Below are positions 7,134 to 15,723 of a DNA stretch of 64,000 nucleotides, in pieces; the stretch's first letter is position 1; each line of letters starts with the position of its first letter. Where the stretch lies: positions 53,219 to 117,218 of the forward strand of contig JAZKDE010000022.1 in the NCBI GenBank assembly GCA_040387735.1, in the 5' to 3' direction. This DNA comes from Arcicella sp040387735. GTDB lineage: Bacteria > Bacteroidota > Bacteroidia > Cytophagales > Spirosomataceae. Below the pieces are notes generated by a model. That model was not told the origin of the DNA, searched no databases, and was given only the letters and a program-made list of their open reading frames with translations. Both the position numbers and the translations under genes were made by a program.

Positions 7134-8441
7134 ATGGCATCATTTAAAGTAACTGGCGGCCGCCAAATGAAAGGGGAAATTATTCCTCAAGGAGCAAAAA
7201 ACGAAGCACTTCAAATCTTGTGTGCAGTGGTTTTAACTAAAGAACCCGTAACTATTCACAACATTCCTAATATTCGTGACGTAAACCAATTAATTGACCT
7301 TTTGGGTGATATGGGCGTACGTTGTACAAGAATTGCAGAATCTTCCGTAAAATTTGATGCCTCAGAAGTAAATTTAGACTACTTAAATTCAGAGACTTAT
7401 AAGAAAAAAGCGGCTGGACTTCGTGGTTCTGTCATGTTATTAGGGCCAACTTTAGCACGTTTTAAAAAAGGTAGAATTCCTTCACCAGGCGGAGATAAAA
7501 TCGGTCGTCGTCGTTTAGATACGCACTTTTTAGGCTTCATGAAATTAGGTGCAGAATTCAACTATTCACAAGAAGATGGTGGAATTTATGAAGTTGATGC
7601 CTCACATTTAAAAGGCACTTATATGCTTTTGGATGAGGCTTCTGTAACAGGAACAGCCAATATTGTGATGGCAGCCGTTTTAGCAGAAGGAACAACTACT
7701 ATTTATAATGCCGCTTGTGAACCTTATTTGCAACAACTTTGTAAAATGTTGAACCGAATGGGTGCAAAAATCGCAGGAGTTGGTTCAAATTTATTGACCA
7801 TTGAAGGTGTTTCTGAACTTTTCGGAACGGAACACACGATGCTTCCAGATATGATTGAAATTGGTTCATTCATCGGAATGGCAGCCATGACGCAATCTGA
7901 AATTACCATCAAAAATTGCTCTGTGAAGGATTTGGGAATTATTCCACAAACTTTCCAAAAATTAGGGATTAAATTAGAAATTAGAGGAGACGATATTTTT
8001 GTACCTGCTCAAGACCGTTACGAACTCGAAACTTTCATTGATGGTTCAATGCTTACCGTTTCTGACAGTCCTTGGCCTGGTTTCACACCTGATTTATTGA
8101 GCATCGTTTTGGTGACGGCTATTCAAGCAAAAGGGACGGTATTGATTCACCAAAAAATGTTTGAAAGTCGTTTATTCTTCGTAGATAAATTAATTGAAAT
8201 GGGTGCTCAAATTATTCTTTGCGACCCTCACCGTGCTACTGTTGTTGGTTTAAATCGTGAACAACAATTAAGAGGGATCCGCATGACATCGCCAGATATT
8301 CGTGCGGGAGTTTCGTTATTAATTGCAGCAATGGGTGCAAAAGGAACTTCAATCATCGAAAACATCGAACAAATTGACCGAGGTTATCAAAATATTGATA
8401 CTCGTTTAAATGCAATTGGTGCTGAAATTGTGAGATTGTAA
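7134..8441 (+). CDS. murA: UDP-N-acetylglucosamine 1-carboxyvinyltransferase (MurA), Asp-type active site
   Basis: 435 aa, a full-length EPSP-synthase-fold enzyme that transfers enolpyruvate from PEP to UDP-GlcNAc, the first committed step of peptidoglycan synthesis in the cytoplasm. Family motifs: 'GAKNEALQILCA' (residues 20-31, with the catalytic Lys-Asn), 'GLRGSVMLLGPTLAR', 'GGDKIGRRRLDTH' (119-131) and 'DIRAGVSLLIAA'. The loop Cys that attacks PEP and is alkylated by fosfomycin (Cys115 in E. coli) is Asp121 here (GAT at 7494-7496). Asp at this position gives active, fosfomycin-insensitive MurA in other bacteria. A strong terminator follows. Confidence 0.95.
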   Translation: MASFKVTGGRQMKGEIIPQGAKNEALQILCAVVLTKEPVTIHNIPNIRDVNQLIDLLGDMGVRCTRIAESSVKFDASEVNLDYLNSETYKKKAAGLRGSVMLLGPTLARFKKGRIPSPGGDKIGRRRLDTHFLGFMKLGAEFNYSQEDGGIYEVDASHLKGTYMLLDEASVTGTANIVMAAVLAEGTTTIYNAACEPYLQQLCKMLNRMGAKIAGVGSNLLTIEGVSELFGTEHTMLPDMIEIGSFIGMAAMTQSEITIKNCSVKDLGIIPQTFQKLGIKLEIRGDDIFVPAQDRYELETFIDGSMLTVSDSPWPGFTPDLLSIVLVTAIQAKGTVLIHQKMFESRLFFVDKLIEMGAQIILCDPHRATVVGLNREQQLRGIRMTSPDIRAGVSLLIAAMGAKGTSIIENIEQIDRGYQNIDTRLNAIGAEIVRL

Positions 8442-8467
8442 TTCCAATATACGATATTTATTTAACG

Positions 8468-8505
8468 AAAAAACGGTCTGTCAAATACATTGGCAGACCG
8501 TTTTT
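8468..8505 (+). terminator. Rho-independent terminator after murA
   Basis: The hairpin AAAACGGTCTG...CAGACCGTTTTT, with an 11-bp stem and a T-run, lies 27 bp after the murA stop. Confidence 0.85.
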
Positions 8506-8597
8506 GTTTGAAATATAAAATCAATGCAATTTCAGAAAACCTTAATGTAAAAATTGTGGTTAAAACCTTATAATGTTAACAATAAAATTGACAAGCA

Positions 8598-9395
8598 ATG
8601 ATTGAAAAACTCTTCTCTTTAAATTTCACGGAACCTTTAGTTTTCATTTCTCTGTGCTTTTTAATGTTCGTCATTGTTACGTCTCGATATTTCCTTTTAA
8701 GCGGATTTTTTCACGTCTATTTTTATATTTGGAAACAAAAAGAATGGAGAAATCGAAAAATTAATAAGAAGGCTTATCCCCAAAAACAATTTCAAACTGA
8801 AGTGTATTGGTCAACTATAACCGCAGCTATTTTTTCCGTAATTGGAGCGTTAGCTGCCATTGCTTGGCAAAAAGGTTATACCGCTATTTATCTGAATATC
8901 AAAGACTTTCCAATTTGGTGGTTTCCCGTCAGCATTCTACTTTCAATGTTTATTCACGAAACGTATTATTATTGGTTGCACCGATTAATGCACCACCCGA
9001 AGATTTACAAATACATTCATCAGGTGCATCATGATAGCAAAATTACCTCCGCTTGGACAGCCTTTTCATTCCACCCGATTGAAGGTTTGTTAGAAGCTCT
9101 GATCATGCCCGTTATTGTGATGATTGTACCTATGCACATATATGCTGTACTAACGCACCTAACGATTATGACACTTACGGCGGCAATTAATCATCTTGAT
9201 ATTGAAATTTATCCACGAAATATATTTGGAAACGTATTAGGTAAGCACGTAATTGGAGCAACGCACCACAGTCATCATCATAAATTTTACCGCTATAACT
9301 TTGGACTGTACTTTACTTTTTGGGACAAATGGGGCAAGACTGAAAGTCCCAATTTTGAGAGAGATTTTAGTTTAAGAGGAGAAACGGAAAAATGA
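8598..9395 (+). CDS. Fatty acid hydroxylase / sterol desaturase superfamily protein
   Basis: 265 aa integral membrane di-iron enzyme of PF04116. The histidine clusters that bind iron are all present: H120...H128 and 'MHHP' (H132-H133), 'HQVHH' (H141, H144, H145), and 'HHSHHH' (H223-H228). Three to four TM helices surround them. Members hydroxylate or desaturate lipids; carotenoid, fatty-acid and sphingolipid hydroxylases all share this pattern, so the substrate is not assigned. It is a single-gene unit between the murA terminator and a convergent lolA. Confidence 0.88.
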   Translation: MIEKLFSLNFTEPLVFISLCFLMFVIVTSRYFLLSGFFHVYFYIWKQKEWRNRKINKKAYPQKQFQTEVYWSTITAAIFSVIGALAAIAWQKGYTAIYLNIKDFPIWWFPVSILLSMFIHETYYYWLHRLMHHPKIYKYIHQVHHDSKITSAWTAFSFHPIEGLLEALIMPVIVMIVPMHIYAVLTHLTIMTLTAAINHLDIEIYPRNIFGNVLGKHVIGATHHSHHHKFYRYNFGLYFTFWDKWGKTESPNFERDFSLRGETEK

Positions 9396-9397
9396 AA

Positions 9398-9434
9398 AAA
9401 GGGAGAAACGGAGTATCACCCCATTTCTCCCTTT
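9398..9434. terminator. Bidirectional terminator between the hydroxylase gene and lolA
   Basis: AAAGGGAGAAA (9398-9408) pairs perfectly with TTTCTCCCTTT (9424-9434) between convergent genes. A/T tracts on both sides make it usable in both directions. Confidence 0.75.
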
Positions 9435-9454
9435 CTCCTTTAACACTTCCTCTT

Positions 9455-10087
9455 TTATCGTAAATCATTCACTTCAACTCCGGGATATTTACTTTTATCA
9501 AAAGCAAAGTATTTATCATCAATTGGGAGATTTGGCGTAAATTTATTGACTTTAAAAGTCTGACGTTTTCCGCTTTTGTCGGTAATTACCCAACTCTTTA
9601 CTGACTTGTCTTTCTTATTCAATTTGATTTTAATTTTCGCTACTTGAGTCCCTTTTTTCTCGGGTGAAAGTTCAATGACTTCATAAGATTCACCACCTTC
9701 ATTTATTTCTTGAACAAAAACATAACGAAACCCTTTTTTATCAAAAGTATAAACTTTAGCTGGATTCAAATCACTTTCTGAAGGTTCATAATCAGAAATA
9801 TTAACTTCGTTGGTTTCTTTAATATACGTTGAAACTTCTTTACCGTTGTTAAAAATTTCTTGTCCGCCTGTTTTTAAACGATATTTTGAGCCTTTTACTG
9901 TAATATTTCCTTGTAAAACCTGAGTTGAACCATCAACACCATAAGTAAAAGATGCTCCAAAAGACTTCATTGATTTGTACTTTTTCTGCATTGCATCAAT
10001 AATAGCTCCTGCTTTAGAATCTTGAGAATATGCTCCAAATGAACTAATTGACAGACATAAAGTGAAGAAAAGAATATGATTTTTCAT
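9455..10087 (-). CDS. lolA: LolA-like outer-membrane lipoprotein carrier protein
   Basis: 210 aa with a signal peptide ending at 'GAYSQ'. The mature protein has the LolA open-barrel pattern: 'IIDAMQKKYKSMKSFGASFTY' (helix plus strand 1), 'LQGNITVKGSKYRLKTGGQEIFNNGKEVSTYI' (central strands), and a C-terminal beta region. LolA carries lipoproteins through the periplasm from the LolCDE complex to the outer membrane. Bacteroidota members diverge from E. coli LolA and usually lack an obvious LolB partner. An exact -7 box (TAACTTTG) lies upstream on the minus strand. Confidence 0.82.
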   Translation of the reverse strand: MKNHILFFTLCLSISSFGAYSQDSKAGAIIDAMQKKYKSMKSFGASFTYGVDGSTQVLQGNITVKGSKYRLKTGGQEIFNNGKEVSTYIKETNEVNISDYEPSESDLNPAKVYTFDKKGFRYVFVQEINEGGESYEVIELSPEKKGTQVAKIKIKLNKKDKSVKSWVITDKSGKRQTFKVNKFTPNLPIDDKYFAFDKSKYPGVEVNDLR

Positions 10088-10125
10088 TTTTTATGGAATA
10101 AATAATTTGTACTTTTTTGATTAGA

Positions 10126-10133
10126 CAAAGTTA
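10126..10133 (-). promoter_or_regulatory. -7 promoter element for lolA
   Basis: CAAAGTTA on the plus strand reads TAACTTTG on the minus strand, an exact TAnnTTTG match 39 bp before the lolA ATG. No convincing -33 TTG is seen at normal spacing. Confidence 0.45.
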
Positions 10134-10228
10134 GCAAGAAAAGGTTTGATTAATCGTTAATAAAACGTAAAAATAAACGAAAGGTTCAAATTGGCACGAA
10201 ACATGAATATTAAGAATCAGTAAATATA

Positions 10229-10236
10229 TATCTTTG
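10229..10236 (+). promoter_or_regulatory. -7 promoter element for the YfhO-family gene
   Basis: TATCTTTG is an exact match to TAnnTTTG. It would give a leader of about 175 nt before the ATG at 10418, containing the 16-bp inverted repeat at 10248-10400. The rest of the 330-bp spacer shows no gene. Confidence 0.45.
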
Positions 10237-10247
10237 TAAAATAGGTG

Positions 10248-10400
10248 TTAGGTTTAGGTATTAGATGTCAGTATTGGAGTAAAATAATTTACAACATTGA
10301 TGCCTAAAATCTAAATTATTCAACACCACTTATTATTTCATTGGTTAAAGTTTTATTTTTAGTCAAGACTATTTCACTAAAATATAATACCTAAACCTAA
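10248..10400. repeat. 16-bp perfect inverted repeat in the YfhO leader
   Basis: TTAGGTTTAGGTATTA (10248-10263) is the exact reverse complement of TAATACCTAAACCTAA (10385-10400), with 121 nt between. Each arm contains degenerate TTAGG units. A shorter pair with the same GGTATTA core is at 51499-51562. Confidence 0.65.
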
Positions 10401-10417
10401 AACCTAAAAAACTCCTT

Positions 10418-12862
10418 ATGCAATTTTCATTCAAGAAATTCCTACCTCATTTATACGCTGTAATTGCCTTTGTAGTATTGGCAGGAATTTATGCTTTGCC
10501 TGCTGTTCAAGGCAAGAAACTATCCCAACATGACATCATCATGTCGCAGGCTGGTTCGCACGAGGCAGCAGAGTTTACTAAACAAACAGGCGAATACGCT
10601 TGGTGGACTAACTCGATGTTTGGTGGTATGCCTTCATTTATGATTCAAGGAGCGTATCCAAATAGCCTTGGTTCAATGATTGGCGGAAATTTCATGGGAG
10701 TTTTACCTACGCCCATAAACATGATTTTTCTGATGATGTTGGGAATGTATATTTTGCTTATTACGCTCGGAGCAAATACTTGGCAAGCCGTTTTAGGAGC
10801 AATTGCCTACGCATTTTGCTCGTGGAATATGGTCATTATTCCCGCTGGACATACTTCTAAAGTTCTTGCCTTAGCTTACGCACCAATGGTGGCGGCGGGT
10901 GCGGTCTTATGTTTCAAAGGAAAATATTTATTAGGTGCTGCCCTCACGGCTCTGTTCATGAGCCTTGAATTATATGCCAACCACGTACAAATTACGTATT
11001 ATTTTGGTTTGTTTTTAGCGGGCTATATTTTGATAAAAATCATTGATAAAATCAAATCTGGAGAAATTAAACCTTTAATCTTTGCTCTATTAGCTTTTGG
11101 TGGTGGAGCATTAATTGGTTTAGGAAACCACACAATGCGTCTGTGGAATAATGCTGTTTATTCGGCTGAAACAATTCGTGGAAAATCAGAATTAACAACG
11201 AATAAACAATCAAAAGGTGGTTTAGATCGTGATTATGCCTACAATTGGAGTTACGGAATAGGAGAATCAGGCACACTTCTAATTCCTAATTTTTACGGTG
11301 GTTCATCTGGAGGAAATTTGGGTGGAAAGAAATCTGAAACCTTGAAAGTAATGGTTGAAGCAGGTATTCCAGAAGAAAGTGCAATGGGCTTTGTTGAACA
11401 CGGTCCCGCTTATTGGGGCGACCAACCGAGTACGGGTGGCCCCGCCTACGCAGGAGCGATTATCATTTTCTTATTTGCCTTAGGTGCATTTTTGGTAAAA
11501 GGAGGTATAAAATGGTGGCTTGTAGCTTCTGCTGTTATTTTCACTATGCTTTCTTGGGGTAAAAACTTCCCGATTTTAAATTATTTGATGTTCGATTATT
11601 TTCCGATGTTTAATAAATTTAGAGCAGTCACAATGATTTTGTCATTAGCTGATTTAGCGATGGTAACCTTAGGAATTTTAGGTTTAAAACAAATTGCGGA
11701 ACAAAAGTCAACTTTTAATGACCTTAAAAAGCCTTTGATTTACTCATTAAGTTTAACGGCAGGGGTTTCACTAATCTTTGCTTTATTGCCCTCATTATTT
11801 TTAAGTTTCAAAGGAGCAAATGATGCCGCAATGCAAATTACGGGCGATAAAAGTGTGGATGCGAATATTATCAGAGCCATCGCTTCTGACCGTGAATCAT
11901 TGTTACGTTCTGATGCGTTCCGTTCTTTGGTTTTAATTCTTTTAGCAGCAGGATTAATTTGGGCGTGGGTTTCAAACAAAATTAAAGATGTAGTTTTCTA
12001 TCCAATTCTTATCATTTTAGTAGTTTTCGACTTATTTGGCGTTGATAAAAGATATTTCAATAATGACAATTTTGTTTCAAAATCAGAAGCTGAAGAAACC
12101 TTTGCTCCAACAGCAGTTGATGAACAGATTTTGAAAGACAAATCTATTTATCGTGTCTTGGATGGAGCTTCTCAACAAGGATTCTCGAACGATGCTACGG
12201 CTTCCTATTATCACAAATCATTGGGTGGTTATCACGGGGCAAAACTTCGTCGTTATCAAGAAATTATTGAAAATCAGTTTTCTAAAAACAATATGGCGGT
12301 GTTCAATATGTTGAATACCAAGTATTTCACTATGCCTGCCCAACAACAAGGTGGACAGCCTACGGTACAACAAAATCCTGGGGCTTGCGGAAATGTATGG
12401 TTTGTAAAGGAATTTAAAATCGTAAAAAATGCCGATGAAGAAATGAAGTCTTTGGATAATTTCGACCCAAAGCAAACCGCATTTATTGACCAACGTTTTA
12501 CGGATCAAGTAAATAATTTAAAAATTGCCTTTGATAGCACAGCGAATAAAATTGCGTTGACCGACTACAAACTCAATGTAATGACGTATGAAAGTAATGC
12601 AAAAACAGACCAATTAGCCATTTTCTCTGAGATTTATTACCGTGGAAATATTGACTGGAAAGCCTACATTGATGGTGTTTATAAGCCTCATTTGAGAGCG
12701 GATTACATTTTGAGAGGAATGGTTGTTCCCGTAGGAAAACATAAAATTGAGTTCAAATTTGAGCCTGAAAGCGTTGCGAAAGGTGGTAAAGTAGATTTGA
12801 TTGCTTCAATTTTAATGGTTGGACTTTTAGGATTAGCGGTGTTTTTTGAGGTAAAAAAATAG
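10418..12862 (+). CDS. YfhO-family polytopic membrane protein
   Basis: 814 aa. About 12-13 TM helices fill residues 1-560 and the last helix is near 790-812. The soluble region at ~570-780 lies between ('EETFAPTAVDEQILKDKSIYRVLDG', 'KYFTMPAQ', 'GKHKIEFKFEP'). The layout and the N-terminal 'SQHDIIMSQAGSHEAAEF' match PF09586-like YfhO proteins of Bacteroidota, which have a GT-C-type fold. Firmicute YfhO is implicated in lipoteichoic acid glycosylation; the substrate here is unknown. It appears monocistronic, with a long leader. Confidence 0.8.
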   Translation: MQFSFKKFLPHLYAVIAFVVLAGIYALPAVQGKKLSQHDIIMSQAGSHEAAEFTKQTGEYAWWTNSMFGGMPSFMIQGAYPNSLGSMIGGNFMGVLPTPINMIFLMMLGMYILLITLGANTWQAVLGAIAYAFCSWNMVIIPAGHTSKVLALAYAPMVAAGAVLCFKGKYLLGAALTALFMSLELYANHVQITYYFGLFLAGYILIKIIDKIKSGEIKPLIFALLAFGGGALIGLGNHTMRLWNNAVYSAETIRGKSELTTNKQSKGGLDRDYAYNWSYGIGESGTLLIPNFYGGSSGGNLGGKKSETLKVMVEAGIPEESAMGFVEHGPAYWGDQPSTGGPAYAGAIIIFLFALGAFLVKGGIKWWLVASAVIFTMLSWGKNFPILNYLMFDYFPMFNKFRAVTMILSLADLAMVTLGILGLKQIAEQKSTFNDLKKPLIYSLSLTAGVSLIFALLPSLFLSFKGANDAAMQITGDKSVDANIIRAIASDRESLLRSDAFRSLVLILLAAGLIWAWVSNKIKDVVFYPILIILVVFDLFGVDKRYFNNDNFVSKSEAEETFAPTAVDEQILKDKSIYRVLDGASQQGFSNDATASYYHKSLGGYHGAKLRRYQEIIENQFSKNNMAVFNMLNTKYFTMPAQQQGGQPTVQQNPGACGNVWFVKEFKIVKNADEEMKSLDNFDPKQTAFIDQRFTDQVNNLKIAFDSTANKIALTDYKLNVMTYESNAKTDQLAIFSEIYYRGNIDWKAYIDGVYKPHLRADYILRGMVVPVGKHKIEFKFEPESVAKGGKVDLIASILMVGLLGLAVFFEVKK

Positions 12863-13023
12863 AATATAGCCGAGTTTTTATTAGCGGTAAACCGTCCGAA
12901 TAGAGATTGATATGATTTTAGAATTCAAGGGATAATTCTTCAAAATCTTATTAATCTCTGTTCAAAATTGGCACACAATCTCACGTTTTACGCTTTCATT
13001 ATTAATCATAACACAAACCAATC

Positions 13024-13572
13024 ATGCCCATATACAATATTCCAAAACTGGAAAGAATTATAAAAAACTACCAATCAAATGGTCGAAAGCAGGTTGACAA
13101 TCACGTCAGTTATTGTGTTGGGCAAACAAACCTGAAAAATGCCATTGAAGTCGCTGCCAAAGCGGTAGATGAAAATAACAAAACGCATTTTCATCAAAGA
13201 AGAGTGGGGCGAACAGAGTTAAATATATTCGCTGAGAAATTAGTACTTTTTGAAGAAGAAGTTAATGCTGTGACTACGTTTGACGAAATTTTTGACATCG
13301 TAAAAAAAGCCCATACCGAAGGAGTCAATGAATTAGCATTTTTTGATACTGCTTTTAGAATTGGGAGTTTCTTGAAAATTTTTCCAGATAAAATCTATTT
13401 AACCAGTGGCACACGCATCGGAGCAGAACATTTGCTTGGTTCTTTATCAGGCAAAACGTTTTTGTTACCCGAAGAATTACCAATTCCCTTCCAACTTCTC
13501 AACTTAACAGTTGCTGATATTGAAGATATACTTTATACGTACCGAGACGAATTAGAATATTGCGTAAAATAA
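13024..13572 (+). CDS. Conserved-looking cytoplasmic protein, function unknown
   Basis: 182 aa, no signal peptide or TM helix. It has a compositionally normal globular sequence with motifs 'THFHQRRVGRTELNIFAEKL', 'ELAFFDTAFRIGSFLKIFPDKIYLTSGTRIGAEHLLG' and a C-terminal helix 'TVADIEDILYTYRDELEYC'. I do not recognise the family. The 'LTSGTRIGA' stretch could be a ligand-binding loop, but that is only an impression. The next gene starts 44 nt downstream. Confidence 0.6.
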   Translation: MPIYNIPKLERIIKNYQSNGRKQVDNHVSYCVGQTNLKNAIEVAAKAVDENNKTHFHQRRVGRTELNIFAEKLVLFEEEVNAVTTFDEIFDIVKKAHTEGVNELAFFDTAFRIGSFLKIFPDKIYLTSGTRIGAEHLLGSLSGKTFLLPEELPIPFQLLNLTVADIEDILYTYRDELEYCVK

Positions 13573-13615
13573 CCAATTTTATATAATAACCACTTTTAAC
13601 AATCTCCGTAAGATT

Positions 13616-14050
13616 ATGAACAAAAAAACTGTAATCATGAGCATTATTTTCGCTTCACTTTCAACATTATCGTACAGTCAAACGGAAACTAAAAGTGCTG
13701 AAACTTTGCCTCCGCTGGTTGGTGGAGATACCGATGCTCACGGTTGTAAGCCTTCGGCGGGTTATACTTTCTCAGTGATCAAAAATGACTGTGTAAGGCT
13801 TTTTGAACAAGAAATTCAATTAAAAGAAGTTAATTCCAAAGCATCATTCTCAACTTTTACGGCCATAATTTTTAGTGATGACAAACGCAAAGCTGAGGTA
13901 TTTGTTCCCAATTTGCCCTTAAGCATCATTCTGACAAAGAAAACTACCAAAACGGGAGCTTCTTACTGGCACGAAGGAGATTATGTACTCCTAAAATTTA
14001 AAAAATACGTGCTAAAGAAAGCACATAAAGCCATTTATCGTGGTGAATAA
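13616..14050 (+). CDS. Small secreted protein with a GC...SAGY...C motif
   Basis: 144 aa with a signal peptide (cleavage after 'SYSQ'). The mature part contains 'DTDAHGCKPSAGYTFSVIKNDCVRLFEQ', a two-Cys segment that recurs in small periplasmic or lipoprotein-like proteins of Bacteroidota, followed by beta strands 'SFSTFTAIIFSDDKRKAEVFVPN' and 'GDYVLLKFKKYVLKKA'. It is probably periplasmic, with a disulphide between the two cysteines. No named function. It ends 11 nt before a strong hairpin. Confidence 0.6.
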   Translation: MNKKTVIMSIIFASLSTLSYSQTETKSAETLPPLVGGDTDAHGCKPSAGYTFSVIKNDCVRLFEQEIQLKEVNSKASFSTFTAIIFSDDKRKAEVFVPNLPLSIILTKKTTKTGASYWHEGDYVLLKFKKYVLKKAHKAIYRGE

Positions 14051-14059
14051 TTAGTCATA

Positions 14060-14105
14060 AAAAATCTCATAATTTGCTGTAACAACAGTAAATTATGAGA
14101 TTTTC
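14060..14105. terminator. Bidirectional terminator (15-bp perfect stem)
   Basis: AAAATCTCATAATTT (14061-14075) pairs perfectly with AAATTATGAGATTTT (14090-14104) between convergent genes ending at 14050 (+) and 14126 (-). Confidence 0.85.
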
Positions 14106-14125
14106 GCTTTATTAACTCTTGATTA

Positions 14126-14911
14126 CTAAACCATTACTTGCTGATCTGCAATAGCATTATAGACACCATCCCAAAGTTCAATCCGTTTTTGAAGTGATTT
14201 AATCGTTGCTTCTTCTGCTTCCTTCCAATATTGTTCATTATCTCCGCACAAATTTGCCGTCATTTGTAAAGCCAAATTACTATGGTGGTCCCCATCAACT
14301 TCGATGTGTCTTTCGAGATAATATTTAAAAATTGAAACGCTATCTGGCCAACTGGTATGAATATCATTAATAATTGCGTGGAACATTCCCGGAATCAAAT
14401 CTTCCCTTCCAAAAGTAAAAATGGCCGCTTGCAGATAGTCTTTATTACTGTCAATAATATCAAACGTAAAATCGACGAAATTACGAGCAGCTTCGGGCGT
14501 GCCAGATACTAAGAATGCAGAACTAAGATTTCCGTTTTCCTTTAAAACACTGATAAATTTCTCAATTTGAGTCGTATCAGCTCCAATTTGGTGCATAGCA
14601 TCAAGGTATAATTCAAAATGACTTTTTCGATTGCCAAAGCTATCCACATCCGATTCTTCACCAACTACAATTTCATTTATCAGGTGACGAGTTTCTGCTG
14701 AACCTTTTGGAAACCACGGCACAGTTGTACAAGTAAGATTATTTTGTAAAGCTTTCAACAAAGACATAAAATCCCAAACTGCAAAAATGTGAAATTGCAT
14801 GAATATTTTGAGGTCTTCAACATTGTTTATGATAGAATAAACCTTGTGATTGATAATTTGCTGTCTCAAAGGTTCAATTACCTTTTTAATCTTTTCTGAA
14901 TTTTCGTTCAT
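14126..14911 (-). CDS. DUF3050 protein (heme-oxygenase-like fold)
   Basis: 261 aa, all helical. Motifs match PF11251: 'FMQFHIFAVWDFMSLLKALQ' (residues ~38-57), 'VVGEESDVDSFG', 'SHFELYLDAM' and 'YYLERHIEVDGDHH' near 196-209. The conserved His and Glu residues fit the metal-binding helices of the heme-oxygenase/TENA fold. The enzymatic role of DUF3050 is not established. Monocistronic. Confidence 0.85.
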   Translation of the reverse strand: MNENSEKIKKVIEPLRQQIINHKVYSIINNVEDLKIFMQFHIFAVWDFMSLLKALQNNLTCTTVPWFPKGSAETRHLINEIVVGEESDVDSFGNRKSHFELYLDAMHQIGADTTQIEKFISVLKENGNLSSAFLVSGTPEAARNFVDFTFDIIDSNKDYLQAAIFTFGREDLIPGMFHAIINDIHTSWPDSVSIFKYYLERHIEVDGDHHSNLALQMTANLCGDNEQYWKEAEEATIKSLQKRIELWDGVYNAIADQQVMV

Positions 14912-15120
14912 GATTTATGGTTTTAAAATAAATGCAAGTAAAGTCAATATCATTTGATGCAACCTGCCTTTTACATAATTACGTAAAATTAATACTTGTA
15001 GTTTTTATAAAAGAATAAATCTTCTGTTAGGCTTTTTTGTTAAAAAATATTCCAGAAAATAAGTTAAAATACAAAGAAAGGCTTCGAATAAAGTATTACT
15101 TTTCTCAACTGAAATCAAAA

Positions 15121-15648
15121 ATGAAAAAAATTATCGCTATTTGTGGTAGTACCCGAGAGAACTCCACCAATTTAGAACTACTAAAAATTATCTCCAATTT
15201 AGCAAAACAACATTTTGAGTTACAAATCTTCGATGGAATTGCCAATTTACCGCATTTTAATCCTGATTTAGACAATCCAGAAAATGTCCCACCAGAAATC
15301 ATAGCATACAGAAATAGCTTAGAAGCAGCGGATGGAATTTTAATTTGCACACCAGAATACGCCATGGGAGTTCCTGGAACATTAAAAAATGCGTTGGATT
15401 GGACGGTATCTTCCATGGAATTTTCCCATAAACCAACGGCTTTAATTACGGCTTCAACAATGGGAGAAAAGGCTCATCAATCTTTATTAGAAACTTTAAA
15501 AATCATCGAAACAAAAGTTGACGAAGAAACCGCTTTGCTGATTTCATTACCGAAAACAAAAATCAAAAATGGCGTAATTGTGGATGCAAAAACCTTAGAA
15601 AATGTAAATAATCTGATTCAGGCGTTAATAAAAAACATTGAAAATTAA
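15121..15648 (+). CDS. NAD(P)H-dependent FMN reductase family protein
   Basis: 175 aa. The start is placed at the ATG at 15121 (MKKIIAICGSTRENSTN); the 28 codons upstream are not family-like. It is a flavodoxin-like fold: phosphate-binding 'GSTRENSTN' (residues 8-16), 'GILICTPEYAMGVPGTLKNALDW' (~77-99, PF03358 signature) and 'TASTMGEKAHQ'. Such enzymes reduce quinones, azo dyes, chromate or FMN using NAD(P)H; the substrate is open. Single gene closed by its own terminator. Confidence 0.88.
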   Translation: MKKIIAICGSTRENSTNLELLKIISNLAKQHFELQIFDGIANLPHFNPDLDNPENVPPEIIAYRNSLEAADGILICTPEYAMGVPGTLKNALDWTVSSMEFSHKPTALITASTMGEKAHQSLLETLKIIETKVDEETALLISLPKTKIKNGVIVDAKTLENVNNLIQALIKNIEN

Positions 15649-15655
15649 AATCTCA

Positions 15656-15688
15656 CAAAAAAGGTCAGTAGTTTAGCTGACTTTTTTT
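15656..15688 (+). terminator. Terminator after the FMN reductase gene
   Basis: The hairpin AAAAAGGTCAG...CTGACTTTTTTT begins within 8 bp of the stop codon and ends in a seven-T tract. Confidence 0.75.
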
Positions 15689-15723
15689 ATTTTTATATAA
15701 TTAACTACTTTAAATATCAACAA

